Below, one piece after another: positions 1-6,619 of a DNA stretch of 9,030 bases. The notes beneath the pieces were generated by a model. The model was given only the letters and a program-made list of their open reading frames with translations, was not told where the DNA came from and ran no database searches. Position 1 is the stretch's first letter, and the number at the start of each line of letters is the position of its first letter. This DNA is from Cyclobacteriaceae bacterium. Its GTDB lineage: Bacteria > Bacteroidota > Bacteroidia > Cytophagales > Cyclobacteriaceae. Where the stretch lies: assembly GCA_025363495.1 (NCBI GenBank), contig JANYDR010000665.1, positions 1 through 9,030 on the forward strand. The letters are read 5' to 3'. Made by a program: the position numbers and the translations under genes.

Positions 1-697
1 CAATGACTCGAACCATAAATCTTCTCTTGAACCAGCCATCGCGCTTGTCTTCTGGTTTCGTTAGCTGAGTTGAATCATACTCTTGCACGGTCGAATATTT
101 TTCACCGGCGATGGTAAATCCATTATTTTTTTTGTTCTTCTTTGAGACCTTCTTTAAAGAATCGACCCATGACTGTGAGAAAACTTCCTTAAGCACGGAG
201 TCTCCTTTGGCTGACTTTGTAAATAGCGAGTCAAGGTTTTCTTCTTTTCCGTCATCATTTAACTTTTTGCTATCGGAACTTTTTATTTCTACATCATCGT
301 CCAAATCAAGGTCCTTGTCATTATTTGAATCAGTAAACGAGAAGAACAATAAAAAGAATACAAAACTTATGAACGCATACATCCGGGCCGGATGATAATA
401 ACTTTCCCTGTGGCCCTTGTTATACTCTATGGCAAGAAACCCCGGCTTAGTAATTAAATATTTTGTTGTTTGAAAAAATTTGCCTTCATAACTCCAGAAA
501 GAAGAGATGAAATTTTCCCATAACTCTCCCAGGGTTTGACGACGTGGAATATCCTTTTGACCACAATGCTGACAAAAAGCGTCCAGTAGTTTGGTTCCGC
601 AATTCAAACAAAATTCATTACCACTTTTCCGTGATGTCGACTGCTCGGCATCAACCATACTTTCGGCGCCCGGTATTGATTTGCTTAATTCATCCAT
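1..697 (-). CDS. DUF3667 family membrane protein, N-terminal zinc ribbon (C-terminus off the left edge)
   Basis: The reading frame starts at ATG 697-695 and stays open to base 1, giving 232 residues without a stop. Seen directly: an N-terminal zinc ribbon with CxxC pairs at C30/C33 and C42/C45 (CLNCG and CQHCG); a conserved stretch at about 80-106 containing KPGFLAIEYNKGHRESYYHP; a hydrophobic segment at about 107-121; and then a long Lys/Asp/Ser-rich, low-hydrophobicity stretch to about 215. The order zinc ribbon, 'kPG...eY..G.R..Y..P', membrane segment is that of DUF3667 proteins common in Bacteroidota, whose function is unknown. Further membrane segments are expected beyond the window edge. 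The start is fixed by a one-base overlap with the upstream aldolase stop (TAATG), which implies translational coupling; the other ATG at 693-691 is out of frame. No catalytic residues were recognised. Confidence 0.85.
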   Translation of the reverse strand, partial: MDELSKSIPGAESMVDAEQSTSRKSGNEFCLNCGTKLLDAFCQHCGQKDIPRRQTLGELWENFISSFWSYEGKFFQTTKYLITKPGFLAIEYNKGHRESYYHPARMYAFISFVFFLLFFSFTDSNNDKDLDLDDDVEIKSSDSKKLNDDGKEENLDSLFTKSAKGDSVLKEVFSQSWVDSLKKVSKKNKKNNGFTIAGEKYSTVQEYDSTQLTKPEDKRDGWFKRRFMVRVI

Positions 698-1722
698 TAA
701 AATGAAATTTTATTAAACACATTAACAGTCTTTTCCAACATAAGGTCATTAAAATCAAGGTGCGTCACCAGGCGCACTTGTCTTGGGCCAAACACAAGTG
801 CCTTCAAACCATACTCTCCTATTTTCGCTAAAAATTGCTGAGGAGTTACGTTTGGTATTAACTCAAAAATGACAATGTTCGTATCTATCGGCATAACAGA
901 TCTCACATACGATTTGTTTTTCAACACATTTCCAAGTTCCCTTGCACGTACATGATCTTGTTTCAAACGAGCGACATGATTATCCAAAGCATAAATACCA
1001 GCGGCGGCTAAAAAACCAACCTGGCGCATACCACCACCAAAAGCCTTGCGCACCCTTCTGACTTTTGCTTCTTGTTCTTTTTTACAGACCAATACTGATC
1101 CTATCGGCGCACCCAATCCTTTTGAAAGACAAATGGAGATCGTATCAAAAAATTGGCCGATGTCTCCAACATTTTCACCCGTTTCGACAAATGCATTAAA
1201 TAGACGTGCGCCATCCAGATGCATTTTTAATCCCCTTGACCGGGAAAATTCACTGACTGCCTTGATTTGAGACAATGTGTAAAAGCTCCCAGCTTCCCGC
1301 ACAACCGTATTTTCCAATGCCACTACCGATGTAATCGCAGCATGAGCATCTGCGGCGTTATTAATATTGGACGCAACATCATCCACTGATAATCTTCCTC
1401 GGTCACCTGGTAATAATCGCACACTCACGTTGCTATTACCTGCCAACCCTCCCCCTTCATACTTATATATGTGTGCACCCGAATAGCAAATTACTTCCTC
1501 AAACGGCTGAGTATTTACTTTGAGGCCAATTTGATTTGTCATTGTGCCCGATGGACAAAAGACAGCGGCATCCATTCCAAGGAGTCGGGCGCATTTTTCT
1601 TCCAGCTTATTTACGGTAGGATCCTCACCAAATACATCGTCGCCCACTTCTGCCTGCCACATTGCTTCCAACATTCCGGGTGTGGGTTTTGTGACGGTAT
1701 CACTTCGTAAATCAACTATCAT
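697..1722 (-). CDS. ltaE: Low-specificity L-threonine aldolase (PLP-dependent)
   Basis: This 341-residue protein is full length for the family. It cleaves L-threonine and L-allo-threonine to glycine and acetaldehyde in the cytoplasm, using PLP. Family motifs seen in order: DLRSDTVTKPT at 4-14; FGEDPTVNKLEE at 31-42; FCPSGTMTNQ at 55-64; AHIYKYEGGG at 83-92, with H84 the likely ring-stacking His; HLDGARLFNA at 168-177, where D170 should pair with the pyridine nitrogen; SKGLGAPIGS at 200-209, with K201 the predicted Schiff-base lysine; GGGMRQVG at 229-236; and VRLVTHLD near the C-terminus. The ATG at 1722 gives the conserved N-terminus. There is no Shine-Dalgarno sequence, as is usual in Bacteroidota. 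The region just upstream is copy A of a 46-bp repeat shared with the WD40-caspase gene. The stop overlaps the start of the DUF3667 gene, so the two are probably co-translated. The gene symbol rests on family membership, not on an orthology test. Confidence 0.95.
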   Translation of the reverse strand: MIVDLRSDTVTKPTPGMLEAMWQAEVGDDVFGEDPTVNKLEEKCARLLGMDAAVFCPSGTMTNQIGLKVNTQPFEEVICYSGAHIYKYEGGGLAGNSNVSVRLLPGDRGRLSVDDVASNINNAADAHAAITSVVALENTVVREAGSFYTLSQIKAVSEFSRSRGLKMHLDGARLFNAFVETGENVGDIGQFFDTISICLSKGLGAPIGSVLVCKKEQEAKVRRVRKAFGGGMRQVGFLAAAGIYALDNHVARLKQDHVRARELGNVLKNKSYVRSVMPIDTNIVIFELIPNVTPQQFLAKIGEYGLKALVFGPRQVRLVTHLDFNDLMLEKTVNVFNKISF

Positions 1723-1727
1723 AATAG

Positions 1728-1773
1728 AATAAATTCAAACCCTGAAAATACGAAATCATAAGTGGAATCTCAG
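1728..1773 (-). repeat. 46-bp shared leader element, copy A (upstream of threonine aldolase)
   Basis: By hand alignment this segment matches 5230-5275 at 42 of 46 positions with no gaps. On the minus strand it ends 5 nt before the aldolase ATG. The longest uninterrupted identical block is 18 bp (plus strand 1742-1759). The ends carry a weak inverted repeat (CTGAGA ... TTTCAG on the minus strand) that still pairs as RNA through one G-U. Identity stops sharply on the upstream side. A promoter/5' leader role is inferred from position; no clear TAnnTTTG box was found inside it. Confidence 0.75.
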
Positions 1774-1774
1774 G

Positions 1775-1799
1775 GTCTGTTGACAGACGGTTTCTAACC
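1775..1799. promoter_or_regulatory. Two adjacent short palindromes upstream of threonine aldolase (possible operator)
   Basis: GTCTGT-TG-ACAGAC at 1775-1788 is a perfect 6-bp inverted repeat with a 2-nt spacer. It is followed directly by GGTT-TCT-AACC at 1789-1799, a perfect 4-bp inverted repeat with a 3-nt spacer. They lie between the 42-residue ORF stop (1825) and repeat copy A, about 53 to 77 nt before the aldolase ATG. Neither is followed by a T-run on either strand, so this is not a standard intrinsic terminator. A binding site is possible, but the palindromes are short and could be chance. Confidence 0.3.
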
Positions 1800-1824
1800 T
1801 AATTGGAGAAGTTAAGACTAACCG

Positions 1825-1953
1825 CTACCCGGCTTTTTCGCCAAGCAAAATGCCCAGATCTACAAGTTTTTCAAGTTGATCAGGCATCATTCCAACCAAT
1901 ACAAGGCCGAGCACAGACACAGCTGTTACGTTTCCAGTTTTTGCGTCGTCCAT
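1825..1953 (-). CDS. Small 42-residue hydrophobic protein downstream of the WD40-caspase gene
   Basis: ATG at 1953 opens a 42-codon frame ending in TAG at 1827-1825. It begins MDDAKTGNVTAVSV and ends LLGEKAG. Residues about 9-23 are strongly hydrophobic (Val/Leu/Gly), followed by PDQLEKLVDLG, which looks like an amphipathic helix. It has no signal-peptide charge pattern (Asp2, Asp3 at the start) and no Cys. The ATG lies only 12 nt after the WD40-caspase stop (1966), on the same strand, which fits translational coupling. I do not recognise the family. It could encode a small membrane-associated partner of the upstream protein, or be a chance frame; the composition and tight placement favour a real gene. 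No Shine-Dalgarno sequence is visible, which is not informative in this group. Confidence 0.5.
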   Translation of the reverse strand: MDDAKTGNVTAVSVLGLVLVGMMPDQLEKLVDLGILLGEKAG

Positions 1954-1965
1954 AAAGAGATATTT

Positions 1966-4900
1966 TTAATCAATAATGGCTATCGGAAAATCCTGACCTC
2001 TTGAGAAAGTATATGGATACTGTGATTTCCCCTTCAGTTTTTTCGTGAGCTCCGGCACCTGGTCATCGAGATAAGATTTTAATTCATAGATAGTGACTTT
2101 ACCATCCTTAGGAGCGCCATCAGCTTCACCCTTAAGTCCCTTTATCAGCAAGTAAGTGAAAGCGCCATGACCAAGGCTTGTAAATTCAGCTGCGAACTGA
2201 GCACTGTTGGCAGAAGCCATCACGTGAATTCCTGCACTGCGGGAAAGCTGTGCGATGGCTTTCTCTTCGCTCGCACCGCGGGTAGCCAGTAATTCAACAG
2301 AGCCCCCTGACTGACATGCATCCATAATAATAAGCTGCTTCAGGACTTTTATATTTTTTAATTTATCCTGAATGATGCTCGCTTCAATCGCTTCTTTTCT
2401 CAATGAACCCTGGTCATAAAGCCGGGTACTTTCGGCAGGAATAAAAAAGAATTGGTTCTCGACCATGCTTCCATGCCCGGCATAATAAAAAACAAAAACA
2501 TCTTCCTGCCGGGCCACTGCAGCGATGGCATCAAGCTCTTTTAGAATATTCTCCCGTGAAGCATCTGTATCATAAATCTGATGCAACTCAACTTTCTCAA
2601 AGAGCGATCCTTCTGCCGCGATCACGGTACTAAATGATTCGGCATCGGGACGAGCGTAGTTCAATTCCATTTTCGAGTTTTTATATTTATTAATGCCCAC
2701 AGCAAGAACATAACATGTGCTGCTTTTGGAACTCTCCTCCGAAATGAAATCAACTGAAGATAATTCCGATTCAATATTTTCCTTGTTGGTAGCAGAAACA
2801 CTTATTGTATTAGACCCACCGATCAGTGTTATTTCCTGTATGTATTCCGTGCGTTGACCGGTACCTGAGGGTAACTTTAATTCAGTAAAATTCACAGGGA
2901 TATTTTTACCATTGTGGAAAAGGCTAATGCTTACAACTCCTCCACCTGTGTCTGTAATCTTAACGTGAACTTCAGCTTTTGTTGGATCACTCTTTTGAAG
3001 CAACGCGACCTTTACGCCAGGTGGTGGTGCGGATTTCAGTTTTCCCTGAATATTATCCATCGACCTTCCTGAACCGCGTTCATTAAAAAGCTTTGGCAAT
3101 AGATCAGGACGATAAAACTCATTAAAAAACTGATCGATCGAATACGTTTTCACTCCATCTACAAAATGAATGAATTGTCTTGCATTATCGGTGCAATTGA
3201 AATATCCATCGGTTGTTTTTACGAGCCAATCATTTTCTGTAAGGCTGATGTGATCAAAGAACTCTTTGCCAGTTTTCAAGTCCCAAAATTTTGTGCTTCC
3301 GTCCACACTGTGACTTATTAGAGTATTCTCCTTACCAAGCGTCAGTGATGAGATTTCTGCCTTATGCCCTTCAAATGTTCTGATCAATTTTGACGTCGCA
3401 ATATCCCATTCCCTGACGATCCTGTCTGCGCCAGCAGAATAGACCAGCCTTCCGTCATCACTGAAGATGCCGCTATGAATCGGACCAAATCCCTTAAATC
3501 TTGCTATTAGTAACCCTGTTGAGATATCCCAAATACATGTGCTGCCGTCCCAACTGGTGCTTACTAATTTTGTGTTATCAGGAGAAAGCCGGATGGAAGA
3601 GATATAATCGAAATGCCCTACAAACTCCCTGGCAACTTTTCTTGAATCTATTTCCCACATTCTTAGAAGACTTCCCTGAGAAGCAAAAATGTAATTCTCA
3701 TTGTTGCTCCAGATGCAGTTATCCGGAACATCCTCATCATTGCCAAAATTGAACTGACTCGTTATTTCATTACTTGCCAGATCATAAATCTTCATTTTGC
3801 GGTCCCACCAACTCGTGGTAAGCACCCTTGTCGCATCCTTATTTAAAGCGACATCTACTATCATTGGACGGGAATATCCGCTGGATGGCGCAACCACCTG
3901 GATTGATTTGGTGCTCAAGCCTGTCTCAGTATTCCAGACAAATAGCTGTCCATCACCACCTCCTGTTATCATAAGTTTATTGTCCGAAGAAAGATCGAAA
4001 CAGATCAATTCTTTGGTATGCCCTTTAAATTCTGTTAATGTCTTTCCGGAAGCGATGTCCCACTCTTCAATACCTTTACCCGCCTTTGAAAAAATTCTTT
4101 TCCCATCCTGAGAAATTTTCACTTTATCTTTAAAGCGCACCACCTGGTAAGAATGCCATTCATTATGATCAGTGGTGCTGAAAAGATGTGAGTCCTTATC
4201 GGTCAAATTCACAAAGCCTTTGAGTACGTTAACTGCTTTGTTGAACTTCAAATCCCAAACAATACCAGTATTATCATTACAACTGGTTATGATTCTTTTG
4301 CCATCAAGTGTAAATACAGTCTGATTAATTCCAATGTCTTTAGGAACAGGTTCAATTTTGTAAAGTTCTTTGCCGCTATCGGTATCCCAAATGGTAATAT
4401 CTTTTTCATTTGTTAATAAAAGTTTCTTATTGTCCCTGCTTACGTCTATTGTAAATTCACCACCGAGCTCAAGCTTCTCAACAAATTGGACAGTCATTTG
4501 CTTTGATGATAAATTATACTTTCTTACCGGGCCGTTGTTAGACGCGATGAAGAAACTTTTATTGTCAGATCCAAAAGCAACTCTGCAAAGACAGCTTCCA
4601 CAATTAAAACTTTCGTCTTTGTTCTTAATCCTGAAGAGCTCTTTCCATGTACCAGTCTGATAAAAAACTGCTGTGTGATTTGTTTCCCCCAAGGCAAACA
4701 TTTTCCCGTCAGGACTAAAGGTTACATAAGAACCCCGGTTTTGATCCGCATCAATACCAATGCTTTTAACAACTTTCTTCTGACTGACGCTGATAATGTG
4801 CGCGGAATCAGTCGGGTTAATGTGATTTCCAGTGACAATCACATACTGTTGATCAGGGCTAAAGGCGATGTCCGTAAGAAAGTCATCTTTGAATTTGACA

Positions 4901-5229
4901 GAATAGATTTCCTTACCGGTATATACATCCCATATCTTTGCCATTACATCATTACCACACGATGCTATTAACTTTCCGTCCTTACTGAAATCAATTGCAC
5001 GAACAGATTTTTGATGTCCAAAAAAAGTCCTCACCTCTCTTGCTGAAGTAAGGTCCCAAAGCTTAATCGTCTTGTCGATACTTCCGGTAGCTACCAGATT
5101 ACTGTCAGGACTTACGGTTACGGAAACAACTTCCAATTCATGTCCATGCTGAATGATTGTCTCAAGGGATTGAGCATAAGATGTTGCAAACATTACAAGA
5201 ATTAAAAATCCGGCAGCGGTAATTTTCAT
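1966..5229 (-). CDS. Exported WD40-repeat protein with C-terminal caspase-like (peptidase C14) domain
   Basis: A 1087-residue predicted exported cysteine peptidase. Residues 1-20 are a signal peptide (hydrophobic 5-16, ending SYAQ). By hand count 14 WD40 blades follow at about 29-651, which would make two seven-bladed propellers: well-formed GH...WD blades at 29-59, 71-101, 403-433, 538-568 and 621-650, and degenerate ones at 112-148, 160-190, 201-239, 251-282, 296-326, 338-391, 453-483, 499-526 and 581-609. Residues 662-716 (ENDWLVKTTDGYFNCTDNAR and onward) are a linker typical of WD40-caspase proteins. Residues 733-826 resemble an Ig-like beta-sandwich. The C14 domain spans about 837-1087, with catalytic H919 in YYAGHG and C972 in DACQSG, and a conserved ASANSAQFAAE stretch after it. 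Both catalytic residues are present, so an active peptidase is plausible; its substrate is unknown. A 46-bp leader repeat lies immediately upstream, the response regulator gene ends 47 nt before the start, and a 42-residue ORF follows at 12 nt. Blade 5 holds an unusual CGSCLC cluster (C210, C213, C215). Confidence 0.93.
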   Translation of the reverse strand: MKITAAGFLILVMFATSYAQSLETIIQHGHELEVVSVTVSPDSNLVATGSIDKTIKLWDLTSAREVRTFFGHQKSVRAIDFSKDGKLIASCGNDVMAKIWDVYTGKEIYSVKFKDDFLTDIAFSPDQQYVIVTGNHINPTDSAHIISVSQKKVVKSIGIDADQNRGSYVTFSPDGKMFALGETNHTAVFYQTGTWKELFRIKNKDESFNCGSCLCRVAFGSDNKSFFIASNNGPVRKYNLSSKQMTVQFVEKLELGGEFTIDVSRDNKKLLLTNEKDITIWDTDSGKELYKIEPVPKDIGINQTVFTLDGKRIITSCNDNTGIVWDLKFNKAVNVLKGFVNLTDKDSHLFSTTDHNEWHSYQVVRFKDKVKISQDGKRIFSKAGKGIEEWDIASGKTLTEFKGHTKELICFDLSSDNKLMITGGGDGQLFVWNTETGLSTKSIQVVAPSSGYSRPMIVDVALNKDATRVLTTSWWDRKMKIYDLASNEITSQFNFGNDEDVPDNCIWSNNENYIFASQGSLLRMWEIDSRKVAREFVGHFDYISSIRLSPDNTKLVSTSWDGSTCIWDISTGLLIARFKGFGPIHSGIFSDDGRLVYSAGADRIVREWDIATSKLIRTFEGHKAEISSLTLGKENTLISHSVDGSTKFWDLKTGKEFFDHISLTENDWLVKTTDGYFNCTDNARQFIHFVDGVKTYSIDQFFNEFYRPDLLPKLFNERGSGRSMDNIQGKLKSAPPPGVKVALLQKSDPTKAEVHVKITDTGGGVVSISLFHNGKNIPVNFTELKLPSGTGQRTEYIQEITLIGGSNTISVSATNKENIESELSSVDFISEESSKSSTCYVLAVGINKYKNSKMELNYARPDAESFSTVIAAEGSLFEKVELHQIYDTDASRENILKELDAIAAVARQEDVFVFYYAGHGSMVENQFFFIPAESTRLYDQGSLRKEAIEASIIQDKLKNIKVLKQLIIMDACQSGGSVELLATRGASEEKAIAQLSRSAGIHVMASANSAQFAAEFTSLGHGAFTYLLIKGLKGEADGAPKDGKVTIYELKSYLDDQVPELTKKLKGKSQYPYTFSRGQDFPIAIID

Positions 5230-5275
5230 AATAAATTCAAACTCTGAAAATACGAAATCAGAAATGGAATTTCAG
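5230..5275 (-). repeat. 46-bp shared leader element, copy B (upstream of the WD40-caspase gene)
   Basis: This copy matches 1728-1773 at 42 of 46 positions and abuts the WD40-caspase ATG (5229) with no gap; copy A has an extra 5 nt before its ATG. It fills almost the whole 47-nt space between the response regulator stop (5277) and the caspase start. The minus strand carries CTGAAA ... TTTCAG at its ends, a 6-bp inverted repeat with a 20-nt loop. A promoter or 5' leader function is inferred only from position and conservation. Confidence 0.75.
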
Positions 5276-5276
5276 A

Positions 5277-5636
5277 TCAATTTAAAAAGCGCTGCAGGTA
5301 GGAAAGCAGTTTTTGCTGTTCAATTGGTTTTGCCACATACCCATGAAACCCTTCTTTCATGAATCTATCCTCGTCTTCAGGCATGGCGTAGGAGGTTACG
5401 GCAATAATAGGAAAGGATGAGTTCGTTTCATGGAGCCGTTTCATAGTTTCAATACCATCCATTTTTCCGCGACCCAGATTGATATCCATCAGAATTAAAT
5501 CGTAAGAATCATCCATAACGGTCTGCAGGCAAGACTCACCATCAGGCACATGTACAATTTCAAAGTAGGGCGCCATCAGTTTTTTCATGACGAGAGCATT
5601 GATGGGATCATCTTCTACGTATAAAAGTCTGCTCAT
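5277..5636 (-). CDS. Stand-alone CheY-like response regulator (receiver domain only)
   Basis: A 119-residue single receiver domain with no output domain. The conserved phosphorylation residues are all visible: the acidic pair in YVEDDP (D9, D10), the phospho-acceptor D51 in LILMDINL, the switch T81 in IIAVTSYA, and K103 in VAKPIE. The family role is to accept a phosphoryl group from a histidine kinase and signal by protein contacts. The ATG at 5636 overlaps the stop of the broken kinase frame as ATGA, a classic kinase-regulator arrangement, so this was the partner of that kinase or a receiver that works in the same hybrid relay. It is fully intact although the kinase is not, so it may now be driven by another kinase. 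The WD40-caspase gene begins 47 nt downstream on the same strand. The most similar known arrangement is the Spo0F/CheY-type shuttle receiver. Confidence 0.93.
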   Translation of the reverse strand: MSRLLYVEDDPINALVMKKLMAPYFEIVHVPDGESCLQTVMDDSYDLILMDINLGRGKMDGIETMKRLHETNSSFPIIAVTSYAMPEDEDRFMKEGFHGYVAKPIEQQKLLSYLQRFLN

Positions 5637-6533
5637 TTAATAGATTTATGTCGGGGGACCGTTATTTCAAAAGTACTGCCTTTGCCCTTCTCCGAAGTAA
5701 TCAAAATCTCACCACCCAAAAACTCAAGATATTTTTTTGAGATTGAAAGGCCAAGACCGGTCCCTTCAAATCTTCTACCCTGACCGCTGCTTTCTTGTTC
5801 AAATGGATTAAAGATTTTCGGCAAAAAATCATTTGAGATCCCGATTCCTGTATCGGTCACTTTGATATATATATTCGTTTCTCTTCCAGAACAAATCGAA
5901 GTGGAAACCATTATGTTTGGCTTCCTGTAAATCTTTCAGGGTCTCCTCAAGTTTCATCTTTGCGACACGAAATGCCTCCTGGTATTGATACAGCAGATAA
6001 GCAAAAACTAGCGAGACGACAACGCCCGTAACAAGTTGTTCACTTCCATTTGGAGGTTTGGGCACATAATTTATGTAGTGAATCTGAAGGGAGTTAATCG
6101 CTATGATAATTAACGCTGGAATTATTTGCATTACGAAGTAAACAACTCCCCAGCGCTGCCCAAGAATATGAAATGCAAAAATGACATTAATAACGGCCAG
6201 TAGGGTAATGACAGAGTCAATAGTCTGAAAGAAAAAGAAAATATTCCATAGATAGTTGCAGTACGCCAAGAGCAGCAAAAAATGAGAAACCCGTATAATA
6301 TCTTTCTTAGCTCGAATGTAAAAAAGACCTGCTCCGAACGGAATAATCAAAAAGACAGTCCTGTAAATTTCAAGCGGATAACCTTCTCGAATATAAATAA
6401 TCAGCGCCACGCTAATAATAAGGAGTGCAGACAGAATCGTCCGATAGACCATTCTTATTCTGAAACGATTAACTACATCGTTCTCAGTTTCGAGGTATTC
6501 CTTTAGGAAATAGTCAGAGATTCTATGAAACAT
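5633..6533 (-). pseudogene. Membrane sensor histidine kinase, broken: DHp domain and N box missing, frame shifted
   Basis: The first frame runs from ATG 6533 and ends at TGA 5831-5829. It encodes six predicted membrane segments (about residues 30-47, 58-74, 82-100, 106-123, 129-148, 168-184) and a short coiled coil ending KLEETLKDLQEAK at about 194-206. Beyond residue 206 the sequence becomes non-family in this frame. In another frame, from about 5918 to 5633, it continues as the C-terminal half of a kinase ATPase domain: G1 box DTGIGI, F box IFNPFEQ, G2 box GTGLGLSI, stop TGA at 5635-5633. The phospho-acceptor His box (H-E-x-x-T/R-P) and the ATP-binding N box that should lie between the coiled coil and G1 are absent from all frames, so about 130-150 residues are gone. 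This is an internal deletion plus frameshift, not a simple one-base error. The start at 6533 is preferred to an upstream ATG at 6578 because the latter lies inside a terminator hairpin. Confidence 0.8.
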
Positions 6534-6560
6534 ACAAAGTAAAGAAGTCTGAACAAATAT

Positions 6561-6600
6561 GGGTAATAAAAAAGGCAACCCTGTTGAGTCGCCTTTCTCT
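6561..6600 (-). terminator. Intrinsic terminator after the TonB-domain lipoprotein gene
   Basis: The arms are 6571-6579 (AAAGGCAAC) and 6588-6596 (GTCGCCTTT), pairing at 8 of 9 positions around an 8-nt loop. On the minus strand the hairpin is followed by an uninterrupted T-run (TTTTTTATTA). It lies 20 nt or so past the lipoprotein stop at 6620. The plus strand also has a T-rich tail (CTCTTTTT), so it may act in both directions. It separates the lipoprotein transcript from the kinase gene. Confidence 0.8.
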
Positions 6601-6619
6601 TTTTATCCAGTTATATTCG

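Noticed and set aside
111..395. Plus-strand frame of 94 codons opposite the DUF3667 gene
   Set aside because: It is a Ser/Phe-rich antisense shadow of the Lys/Asp/Ser-rich part of a well-supported gene. The other long plus-strand frames between 1046 and 7244, and the minus-strand frames at 7509-7739 and 7948-8166, are rejected for the same reason.
1775..1788. Intrinsic terminator formed by GTCTGT/ACAGAC
   Set aside because: The stem is only 6 bp and no T-run follows on either strand.
29..5229. Tandem DNA repeats suggested by the 14 WD40 blades
   Set aside because: The blades repeat at the protein-pattern level only. I saw no long near-identical DNA repeats between them, so recent expansion is not supported.
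5633..5911. A separate 92-residue ATPase-domain gene starting at ATG 5911
   Set aside because: It begins in the middle of the kinase ATPase fold and lacks the N box, so it would not fold or bind ATP alone. It is better read as the out-of-frame tail of the broken kinase.
6534..6578. Upstream kinase start at ATG 6578, adding 15 residues
   Set aside because: It lies inside the terminator hairpin of the preceding gene and adds hydrophobic residues not needed for the protein. ATG 6533 is clear of the hairpin.
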